Of a stretch of DNA of 11,855 bases, positions 6,550 through 11,855 are shown piece by piece. The DNA comes from an uncultured Lachnospiraceae bacterium (GTDB taxonomy: Bacteria > Bacillota > Clostridia > Lachnospirales > Lachnospiraceae): NCBI GenBank assembly GCA_910585395.1, contig CAJUCK010000007.1:27179-39033 (forward strand), written 5' to 3'. Under the pieces are notes generated by a model. It searched no databases, was not told the origin of the DNA, and saw only the letters and a program-made list of their open reading frames with translations. Both the position numbers and the translations under genes were made by a program. Positions within the stretch are counted from its first letter, which is position 1, and each line of letters begins with the position of its first letter.

Positions 6550-7965
6550 CTATTCATCAAAAAGAATTTCTCTGTGATATAAGGAACGCTCATCAAGCAG
6601 CTGCTGGAAGCTTTTTTCTTTCGCTTTTTCTTCATAATCGGGTGACCACCAGTATCCCTTCAGCTCATCCATGTACTCTATATAATCACAAATATAAACA
6701 TATATTTTTGAGGTGTCATATCCATTGATAGATGCTGTATTCTGGCATCCGGCGGCATTGCTGTCCATCAGAGTTCCGTTGGCATCCAGAATAACTGCAA
6801 AATAGTCTAAATTCTGCGGCATTTCTATGGTGACTTCTACAGGAGTTCTCGTGGCGGAAATGATTCCCAGGCCATTTTCGTCTATATCATTGATATCTTT
6901 ACGGATAATGTCTTTGTTGTTCCTCGCTACCTCAAATTCAAATTCCCAGGGCCCATCCATCATCCAGTTATCATATTTGTTCGGATACTGCTGTCTTTCT
7001 GGATATATTTCATAATAAGCATTCCACATGTCGTTAAAAAGCTGATGTTCAATATCTTTCTGCTCTTCTGTAAATTGTTCATAGTCTTCGTCAGTCAGGC
7101 CAAGACCATGTTCTCTCATGGCACTTTCATATTTCTGCTTCAATTCCCATGGCATTTCTGGACGGGTATCTACCAGCTTTGTCCCAAAAATCTGAGAGAT
7201 GGAAAGTTTTAACGGAAAGTTTTCTGGTACGTTTGTGCCCGTACCTTTATAAGCAAAGTATTGTCCCATATCAAACCGGATAACTCCAGCATAGGTGTAG
7301 TCGTCTACCATGGCGCCGTCAATAAAAGTATCTCCGCCCTCGTACCAGTTAACAGCGCCTTCACTATCAAAGTCAAAATCTATCAGACCTTGTATCTCAA
7401 CGACGGGTTTGCCGTTTTCATCAAGATATGTCTCTGGAATTTTCTCTTCAGAATGAAGAATAAGACTCAGATAAAGCGCCGTTTCATTGCAGTAAACCTC
7501 GGAAAGGGTGAGTGTAGTTCCGTTTGCAGTTATGCTTTCAATTTCAGCTCCAGATTTTTTTACTGGCTCTGCCAGATTTGTGTAATCTCCTGCAAATTCA
7601 AGAGAATCTCCCAGGCCTTCAAAAATGTGTTCTGTAACAGGTATCTGTGCAGATACAGCTGGATTTGCGATGTAAACGCAGAACAGGGCTGCAGCGGCCA
7701 CTCCAGCGCCTGCAAAGCCCCGGAAAAAAACTTTTCTTATCTTTTGGAAGTTCTTTTTGCGCTGCAGTTTCTCTGCAATAATGTCAGCATCTTTTTCCAG
7801 GTTTTTTTCTTCTTTCTCTGCTGCCAGGGTACGGATTTTTAAAAATGCTTTTTTCTGGGCGTTTTGCACAGCCTCGGGAAGCGGAAACGTACAATCCAGT
7901 GTTTTTTTAATCGTGTCGTCTAATTGTGTATCATCTAATAGTGAAACATTTATTTGCTTTTTCAT
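6550..7965 (-). CDS. Membrane-anchored anti-sigma factor, DUF4179 family, with large extracellular domain
   Basis: A 471-residue single-pass protein, likely the anti-sigma partner of the ECF sigma gene 51 nt upstream. Residues 1-82 are cytoplasmic: charged and helix-prone, with a possible coiled coil at about 31-78. One transmembrane helix lies at about 83-101 (GFAGAGVAAAALFCVYIA). It is followed by the conserved DUF4179 start NPAVSAQIPVTEHIFEGLGD and a beta-rich ectodomain. Residues about 264-338 form an unusually acidic and aromatic stretch (E, D, Y, W), and the C-terminal 40 residues are also rich in these. AAGGAGG lies 7 nt before the ATG. It differs greatly in length and sequence from the second anti-sigma factor in this locus (387 residues). 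That it binds the adjacent sigma factor is inferred from gene order; no HCC zinc-finger motif is seen. Confidence 0.83.
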   Translation of the reverse strand: MKKQINVSLLDDTQLDDTIKKTLDCTFPLPEAVQNAQKKAFLKIRTLAAEKEEKNLEKDADIIAEKLQRKKNFQKIRKVFFRGFAGAGVAAAALFCVYIANPAVSAQIPVTEHIFEGLGDSLEFAGDYTNLAEPVKKSGAEIESITANGTTLTLSEVYCNETALYLSLILHSEEKIPETYLDENGKPVVEIQGLIDFDFDSEGAVNWYEGGDTFIDGAMVDDYTYAGVIRFDMGQYFAYKGTGTNVPENFPLKLSISQIFGTKLVDTRPEMPWELKQKYESAMREHGLGLTDEDYEQFTEEQKDIEHQLFNDMWNAYYEIYPERQQYPNKYDNWMMDGPWEFEFEVARNNKDIIRKDINDIDENGLGIISATRTPVEVTIEMPQNLDYFAVILDANGTLMDSNAAGCQNTASINGYDTSKIYVYICDYIEYMDELKGYWWSPDYEEKAKEKSFQQLLDERSLYHREILFDE

Positions 7966-8016
7966 CTGAATCCCTCCTTGATTATTTTTACTGTGTTATT
8001 CAGAAAAATGTCGATT

Positions 8017-8514
8017 TTATTCTTTCAAGTATGCAGTGCGGATCTGTTCCCTTGCTCTGGAAAGTCTTGTCTTTACAGTGTTTGTATTCATTTCCAGAAG
8101 CTCTGCAATTTCCTGGATTTTAAAGCCTTCCAGGTAATAAAAAATCAAAATCAGACGGTATTTTTCGTCGACTAAAAGTAACATCTCTTTGAATTCGAAT
8201 TCTGCAAGTGATTGATCTGGCCTCGTTGTCTCTGGAATTTCACCAGGCAGATTTTCTCTTTTGTAATGCTGCAGAATGCGGTTGCATTTATTGATTAGAA
8301 TCCGGATCAGCCAGGTTTTGAAATATTCCTGTTTCTCCAAAGTATGTATTTTCTCAAAACAACTTAGGATCGTGTCTTGAACAGCGTCTGCTGCATCGTT
8401 GTCATTATGCAATATTGCACGTGCCACTTTATACATTGCCAGTGAATTGATGTCCATCAATTCCAAAAATGCCTCAACATCTCCCTGGACAGCTTTTTTT
8501 ATAAGTGTCTGCAT
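8017..8514 (-). CDS. ECF (sigma-70 family) RNA polymerase sigma factor, copy 1
   Basis: A 165-residue extracytoplasmic-function sigma factor. Region 2 spans about residues 12-82, with the core-binding and -10-recognition motifs ADAVQDTILSCFEKI (42-56) and FKTWLIRILINKCN (65-78). A short linker follows, then region 4 (about 112-163) with the helix-turn-helix EGFKIQEIAELLEMNTNTVKTRL. The frame opens further upstream at a TTG (8616), but GGGGGA lies about 8 nt before the ATG at 8514. The product from that ATG also aligns end to end with the second sigma factor (8893-9456) without gaps, about 47% identical. It is followed by its anti-sigma gene. An ECF-like promoter at 8589-8615 suggests autoregulation. 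Confidence 0.92.
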   Translation of the reverse strand: MQTLIKKAVQGDVEAFLELMDINSLAMYKVARAILHNDNDAADAVQDTILSCFEKIHTLEKQEYFKTWLIRILINKCNRILQHYKRENLPGEIPETTRPDQSLAEFEFKEMLLLVDEKYRLILIFYYLEGFKIQEIAELLEMNTNTVKTRLSRAREQIRTAYLKE

Positions 8515-8588
8515 ATGTTCTGTCCCCCATTTTCCACAGCTGCAAGCTGTTTTATCATTCGAATGACGATTGCTGCTTATACCCATTA

Positions 8589-8615
8589 GATACGCATAGG
8601 GGGCAAAAGGTTTCA
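8589..8615 (-). promoter_or_regulatory. ECF-type promoter upstream of sigma copy 1
   Basis: On the minus strand, TGAAAC (8615-8610) and CGTATC (8594-8589) are 15 bp apart, followed by TAAT. This closely resembles the TGAAAC...CGTA promoters of SigW-type ECF factors. It would start transcription near 8581, leaving a leader of about 67 nt. The surrounding 8515-8892 gap also contains the AT-rich palindrome GTATATATTATATAC at about 8650-8664, but no credible ORF. Confidence 0.65.
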
Positions 8616-8810
8616 AAATTATTTTACTAGTATTTTACAGCGGTTCAGGTATATATTATATACGAAATTTAAGTTATACTGTTTTGAAAATACAGGAAAA
8701 TTTTCTTTGCGTTCTTATGTGTTTCTGGCGTTTTTGCCATAAAATTAGAAAAATAGAGAAGCAGGGTATTTCAATTCTGTCATGTTTATTATGGATAGTT
8801 CAGAAAACGA

Positions 8811-8841
8811 TCAAACAAAATGGACGCGTTGTTCATCTAAT
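8811..8841 (+). promoter_or_regulatory. Candidate ECF-type promoter upstream of sigma copy 2
   Basis: TCAAAC (8811-8816), 15 bp, then TTCATCTAAT (8832-8841). Aligned with the divergent copy (TGAAAC, 15 bp, CGTATCTAAT) it shares AAAC, the spacer length and ATCTAAT, but lacks the CGT of a SigW-type -10 box. The implied start is near 8845, with a leader of about 48 nt that contains the palindrome AGACCGGTCT. Weaker than its partner. Confidence 0.45.
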
Positions 8842-8892
8842 ATATGTAACGCGAACAAGAGACCGGTCTTTTAAGAAAGAAAGGAAAGCACA

Positions 8893-9456
8893 ATGAATTT
8901 GTTGATTAAAAAGGCAAGAAAGCATGATAAAGCTGCATTTCAGAGATTGATGGAACAAGAAGGCAGTTCCATGTACAAGGTAGCGAAGGCTATTCTGAAA
9001 AATGATGAAGATGTGGCTGACGCTATGCAGGAGACAGCTTTGGCATGCTGGGAAAAAATTGATACTTTGAAAAAAGACAAGCATTTTAAAACATGGCTGA
9101 TTCGTATTTTGATCAATAATTGTAATGCGATTTACAGACAGCGGGCAAAGACAGTTGCAGAAGAAGCTGTTTCAGAGGCATGGACTCAGGATGAAGGGTA
9201 TGCTGATGTGGAATGGCAGAGCTTTCTGAACTGCATGGATGAGAAATACCGTGTAATCATTATGCTGTACTATGTGCAGGGTTTTAAAACCAGGGAAATT
9301 GCTAAAATACTTCAGTTAAATGAAAATACAGTAAGGGGGAGGCTGGTCACTGCGAGAAAGAAATTAGAGAGCCAGTATATTGAGGGGGAGAGAACAGTGC
9401 AGAGGATGGAATTTGAAGAGCATAAGAAATTTTGCGTAGCTGAAAGGAGAGTTTAA
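8893..9456 (+). CDS. ECF (sigma-70 family) RNA polymerase sigma factor, copy 2
   Basis: A 187-residue ECF sigma factor, paralogous to the one encoded divergently at 8017-8514. Region 2 contains ADAMQETALACWEKI (42-56) and FKTWLIRILINNCN (65-78). Region 4 contains DEKYRVIIMLYYVQGFKTRE (116-135) and NENTVRGRLVTARKKL. The interdomain linker (about 81-110) is the only poorly conserved part between the copies. After residue 165 it carries a charged tail of about 22 residues ending in RRV, absent from copy 1. The ribosome site is AAAGGA about 7 nt before the ATG. Its TAA is one base before the ATG of the anti-sigma gene, so translation of the two is probably coupled. Regulon unknown. Confidence 0.92.
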   Translation: MNLLIKKARKHDKAAFQRLMEQEGSSMYKVAKAILKNDEDVADAMQETALACWEKIDTLKKDKHFKTWLIRILINNCNAIYRQRAKTVAEEAVSEAWTQDEGYADVEWQSFLNCMDEKYRVIIMLYYVQGFKTREIAKILQLNENTVRGRLVTARKKLESQYIEGERTVQRMEFEEHKKFCVAERRV

Positions 9457-9457
9457 T

Positions 9458-10621
9458 ATGAGTAAATTTAATGAAATTATTTATAAACTGCAGCATGACA
9501 CAGAAGTCCCAGAGAATGTATGGATGAGATATACGGATACACTCTCAAAACTTTCGGACAAGGGTCAGAAAAAGCCGGTTCCTATCATTTCTAAAAGCAG
9601 AATGTGGCCAGCAGCGGCAGCCGCAGTATTGATAATCGGTACAATCAGTATGAGTGCAGCCGCACATTTACAGTGGAGCAGAGGTCTGGAAAGAAGACTG
9701 CAGTCGACGCCAGAACAGCGTCAGGAGTTAGAAGATAACCAGATGGCATCTTTTGTGGAACAGTCTGTCACCCAGGGGGAGGTTACGGTGACGGCAAAGC
9801 AGAGTATTGTGGACAATAACGTTGCCTATCTTTCTTTTAAGGTGGAGGGATATAAACCAGCAGAAGGTATGGAGCCTGGATTTTCTGATGTGAATGTCGT
9901 TGTGGGTGATGGGAAAGAACAAAATTCTGGAGGCTGGAGCGCTTCTTTTTATGATGGACTGGTTCAGGGGGCAGATGGAAAAGCGGTTCCTGCTGATGGC
10001 ACGCCTTTGACTGAGGGGGAAACAAGAAGTTATACAATGGAAGACGGAAGCATGGAATTTCAGATTATGATGGTGAGCGTTGAAAAAGGACAGTTTATTG
10101 ATAAGCCAATTCATGTAAAGCTCAAGGACTTAGGCACGTATCAAGAGAAAGCAGGGGATATCACGGTGGAAGCAGCAGGAGAGTGGAACTTTGACTGGAC
10201 TTTGACAGGGAGCAGTGAAGTGAGAAAATATAAGTTAAATTCAGCTCTTGGAGATAGTGGAGCGACAGTGTTAGAGGCGGAAGTGTCGCCTATTTCTGTA
10301 TCAGTGAGATATGATTTTCCACGGCAGGAAATAACAGAAAGAGTAATGGATGAAAATGGTAAAGAAAGTTTGAGTACAATGAATAAAGAAGCGCCGGTAT
10401 TTACCGGAGTACGCCTGAAAGACGGAACTATCTATACTGGCATTTCAAACGGCACGTATGGCGGCTATACAGCAGAAAATTCAAATATATATGAAGATAC
10501 GACGCTGTTAAACCGTCTGATTGAGGCAGAACAAGTGGAAAGTCTTCTCTTTATTAAATCGTATCCCGAGGGAGAACAGCCTCTCACAGAAGAAAATCTG
10601 TATTTTGTACCTGTAAAATAG
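9458..10621 (+). CDS. Membrane-anchored anti-sigma factor, DUF4179 family (partner of sigma copy 2)
   Basis: A 387-residue protein with a cytoplasmic N-terminus of about 48 residues, presumably the sigma-binding part, and one transmembrane helix at about 49-69 (MWPAAAAAVLIIGTISMSAA). The ectodomain begins with the DUF4179-like pattern RGLERRLQSTPEQRQELED (75-93), then QGEVTVTAKQSIVDNNVAYL and repeated beta-rich segments to the end. Co-transcribed with sigma copy 2, with a 1-nt gap and AAGGAGAG upstream of the ATG. Compared with the other anti-sigma factor, the cytoplasmic part is shorter, the transmembrane segment is alanine-rich, and the acidic/aromatic insertion is missing. This suggests a different signal or ligand. 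The sigma-binding role is inferred from gene order and topology. Confidence 0.85.
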   Translation: MSKFNEIIYKLQHDTEVPENVWMRYTDTLSKLSDKGQKKPVPIISKSRMWPAAAAAVLIIGTISMSAAAHLQWSRGLERRLQSTPEQRQELEDNQMASFVEQSVTQGEVTVTAKQSIVDNNVAYLSFKVEGYKPAEGMEPGFSDVNVVVGDGKEQNSGGWSASFYDGLVQGADGKAVPADGTPLTEGETRSYTMEDGSMEFQIMMVSVEKGQFIDKPIHVKLKDLGTYQEKAGDITVEAAGEWNFDWTLTGSSEVRKYKLNSALGDSGATVLEAEVSPISVSVRYDFPRQEITERVMDENGKESLSTMNKEAPVFTGVRLKDGTIYTGISNGTYGGYTAENSNIYEDTTLLNRLIEAEQVESLLFIKSYPEGEQPLTEENLYFVPVK

Positions 10622-10650
10622 AGAACGAAAGAGTTTCTTTTCTACTTTTT

Positions 10651-10691
10651 AAGAGCTGCTGAATGCAGGTAATCTGCATTCAGCAGCTCTT
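10651..10691. terminator. Long perfect hairpin after the anti-sigma gene, terminator-like but without a U-tract
   Basis: The arms 10651-10668 and 10674-10691 are perfect 18-bp complements around the loop GTAAT. The hairpin lies 30 nt after the anti-sigma stop codon and 72 nt before the stop codon of the convergent CYTH gene. The plus-strand sequence after the stem is GATATTCC, and the TTTTT run lies on the 5' side instead, so neither strand has a classical U-tract. It probably stabilises or ends both transcripts. Confidence 0.6.
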
Positions 10692-10763
10692 GATATTCCA
10701 ATGTGTCAGCAGTTTCATGATGTTTGAGTTTTACTCCGGCGCTGTTTGAAAAATTATGTACGC

Positions 10764-11225
10764 TTAATTTGCAGTCTTTTGTCTTTTCTGACTCAAGACA
10801 CTGTTATGATAATCTGGGGAATAAGTCACATCTTCACCAAACCAGCCTGGAGGAGTAAACTTTTTGGCTTCCTGTTCTGTATCAAATTCTACCTCGGCAA
10901 GAATCAGCGGAGACAGCTCTCCTTCAAAAATATCCAGCTCAACGGTGAGACTGGATGACAGAGGGATCAGATATCTTTTTTTAGAGATGAGAATGCCGTC
11001 CACTTTGGGAAGCAGATGTTCATAAGCCTCTTTGGTCAGAGGAAGATTGTATTCTTCCCGTACCATGAGTCCTTTGGATTTATAAGTGAGATAATAGTCC
11101 TCGTCCTGCCTGCGGATGCGTACTACTGGGTCAGTGCACAGATAGCCTTGTTCAATCTGATGAAAAGGGCAGGAATCCAGATTGCCGGGCAGGGATTGAA
11201 TTAAAAATTTGCGTTCGATTTCCAT
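10764..11225 (-). CDS. CYTH domain protein (triphosphate tunnel metalloenzyme)
   Basis: A 153-residue stand-alone CYTH protein. It starts with the diagnostic ExExK signature MEIERKFL (E2, E4, K6) and continues with VVRIRRQDEDYYLTYKSKG (34-52), REEYNLPLT, and the late acidic pair of strands LTVELDIFEG and LAEVEF, which supply metal-coordinating glutamates. Such enzymes form an eight-stranded tunnel that binds triphosphate with Mg2+ or Mn2+. Small bacterial stand-alone members often hydrolyse inorganic tripolyphosphate, but adenylate cyclase and thiamine triphosphatase activities also occur in the family. AGGAGC lies about 5 nt before the ATG. Cytoplasmic, monocistronic, with a strong promoter at 11348-11376. 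The substrate is inferred, not shown. Confidence 0.9.
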   Translation of the reverse strand: MEIERKFLIQSLPGNLDSCPFHQIEQGYLCTDPVVRIRRQDEDYYLTYKSKGLMVREEYNLPLTKEAYEHLLPKVDGILISKKRYLIPLSSSLTVELDIFEGELSPLILAEVEFDTEQEAKKFTPPGWFGEDVTYSPDYHNSVLSQKRQKTAN

Positions 11226-11331
11226 GGAGTGCTCCTGTCTTTAAATTTTGGAATGCCTAAGGTGGCTGTTAGCGTTTCATTTTAACAGATGTCTGAGATG
11301 TTTGACAGATAAAGCGCTGTCAGTCGTTATC

Positions 11332-11355
11332 ATTTATTATAAAATTTATTATAAA
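11332..11355. repeat. Two exact tandem copies of a 12-bp AT-rich unit
   Basis: ATTTATTATAAA occurs at 11332-11343 and again at 11344-11355. On the minus strand each copy contains TATAAT, so the repeat duplicates the -10 box of the CYTH promoter; only the upstream copy has a well-spaced -35 box. Confidence 0.75.
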
Positions 11356-11376
11356 ACAGAAGGGGAAAGTTGTAAA
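11348..11376 (-). promoter_or_regulatory. Sigma-A promoter of the CYTH gene
   Basis: On the minus strand, TTTACA (11376-11371), a 17-bp spacer, then a perfect TATAAT (11353-11348). The start near 11341 gives a leader of about 115 nt. The leader contains an inverted repeat, TGACAG/CTGTCA (11303-11308 and 11317-11322), that could be a hairpin or operator. The rest of 11226-11466 holds no credible gene. Confidence 0.7.
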
Positions 11377-11466
11377 GTATGGAAACGAAGGAAACCGTCT
11401 GCTGTATGTATTATTCTGGCGGCAGGGGTTCACAGAGCAAGGATTTTTTAGAAAATCAAATAAAAG

Positions 11467-11508
11467 AAATCCCCCGCTTGTTCTTAATGACAAAGCAGGG
11501 GGATTTTT
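11467..11508. terminator. Intrinsic terminator of the spore-protein gene, usable in both directions
   Basis: The stem AAATCCCCC/GGGGGATTT (11467-11475 with 11498-11506) extends inward through GCTT/AAGC with small bulges. On the minus strand it is followed by CTTTTATTT, fitting termination of the gene ending at 11540; on the plus strand GGGGGATTTTT also gives a T-run. Confidence 0.85.
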
Positions 11509-11539
11509 ATATTGCAGATTTCAGCTTTCTGGATAATAT

Positions 11540-11761
11540 TTACTGCTGTCCGCCAGACATCTGCTGTTCCTGTTTCATAATCATTTTTTTAACCATTTCA
11601 CCGCCGATGGAACCAGCCTGGGCAGAAGTTAAGTCACCGTTGTATCCGTCCTTTAAAGGTACGCCGATTTCAGATGCAACCTCCTGTTTGAAACGGTTCA
11701 TAGCCTCTTTTGCCTGTGGCACTGCCATTTTACTTGTGTTAGAACCAGAATTGTTAGTCAT
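11540..11761 (-). CDS. Alpha/beta-type small acid-soluble spore protein
   Basis: A 73-residue DNA-binding protein of the alpha/beta SASP family, which coats spore DNA and protects it from UV and heat, then is degraded at germination to supply amino acids. Diagnostic parts are AKEAMNRFKQEVASEIGVPL (17-36), including the ASE core of the germination-protease site, and the second conserved block GYNGDLTSAQAGSIGGEMVK (39-58). The C-terminus is glutamine-rich (QEQQMSGGQQ). A longer frame starts at a TTG at 11776, but that TTG lies inside the GGAGGTG ribosome site, so the ATG at 11761 is the start. A sigma-G-like -10 element CATAATA lies upstream at 11808-11814. This gene shows the host is an endospore former or descends from one. 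Confidence 0.95.
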   Translation of the reverse strand: MTNNSGSNTSKMAVPQAKEAMNRFKQEVASEIGVPLKDGYNGDLTSAQAGSIGGEMVKKMIMKQEQQMSGGQQ

Positions 11762-11807
11762 TTGATTCACCTCCAAATGTTTCTTAGTTTTTTATCCGCC
11801 GAAGCGT

Positions 11808-11814
11808 TATTATG
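11808..11814 (-). promoter_or_regulatory. Possible sigma-G -10 element of the spore-protein gene
   Basis: CATAATA on the minus strand is one base from the forespore sigma-G -10 consensus CATACTA and lies 47 nt before the start codon. No convincing -35 element (TGAATA-like) is found 17-18 bp upstream, so the call rests on the -10 box and the known forespore control of this family. Confidence 0.3.
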
Positions 11815-11855
11815 TTGATAAGGACATCATTCCGAAATGGCTCATTCTTGGGAAT

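Noticed and set aside
6827..7969. Plus-strand frames opposite the first anti-sigma gene, including a 193-aa one
   Set aside because: Antisense shadows of a long, well-supported coding region with its own ribosome site and transmembrane pattern.
8684..8896. 70-aa plus-strand frame overlapping the start of sigma copy 2 by 4 nt
   Set aside because: It begins at a TTG with no ribosome site, is rich in rare-looking Cys/Trp/Arg runs, and spans the predicted ECF promoter; the 4-nt overlap seems coincidental.
11302..11333. Plus-strand promoter TTGACA...TATCAT near 11302-11333
   Set aside because: The spacer is 20 bp, too long, and no credible gene follows on the plus strand.
11248..11451. 67-aa plus-strand frame in the CYTH-spore protein gap
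   Set aside because: It runs across the CYTH promoter, tandem repeats and leader, with no ribosome site.
11379..11765. 128-aa plus-strand frame after the AT-rich repeats
   Set aside because: It reads straight through the spore-protein terminator and then antisense to the spore-protein gene; its N-terminal part resembles no family I know.

Overview
The window looks like a chromosomal stretch from a spore-forming, low-to-moderate GC anaerobic Firmicute, most likely a gut Lachnospiraceae (Blautia, Ruminococcus or Clostridium-cluster relatives). The main evidence is an alpha/beta-type small acid-soluble spore protein, strong AGGAGG-type ribosome binding sites, Firmicute-style sigma-A promoters, and ECF sigma/DUF4179 anti-sigma modules typical of that group. 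I see no transposase, phage gene, CRISPR array, tRNA or rRNA.

Layout. 1-1441 (-): most of an OPT-family oligopeptide transporter, running off the left edge. 1442-1941: 500 bp of intergenic DNA with divergent promoters either side of a striking 170-bp palindromic element (27-bp perfect terminal inverted repeats around three internal hairpins). 1942-3159 (+): an AlaA-type alanine aminotransferase. 3169-4598 (-): a two-gene operon, terD-like then AIM24-family, convergent with alaA. 4915-6321 (+): an NSS-family sodium:amino-acid symporter with its own promoter and a strong terminator at 6383-6420. 6550-8514 (-) and 8893-10621 (+): two head-to-head ECF sigma/DUF4179 anti-sigma modules. 10764-11225 (-): a CYTH/triphosphate tunnel protein. 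11540-11761 (-): the spore protein gene, with a terminator at 11467-11508.

How the genes fit together. The left half is nitrogen and amino-acid handling: peptide uptake, alanine synthesis and sodium-coupled amino-acid uptake. A small TerD/AIM24 stress-type operon sits between them. The centre-right is a regulatory locus. The two sigma factors align without a gap over 165 residues (about 47% identical by hand count), and their divergent upstream regions carry similarly spaced ECF-like promoter elements, so the pair probably arose by duplication and may cross-regulate. Their anti-sigma partners have diverged strongly, as expected if each senses a different extracellular cue.

The most unusual items are the palindromic element at 1561-1730, the paired sigma modules with their shared promoter grammar, and a TerD protein that lacks the usual acidic calcium-binding loop.
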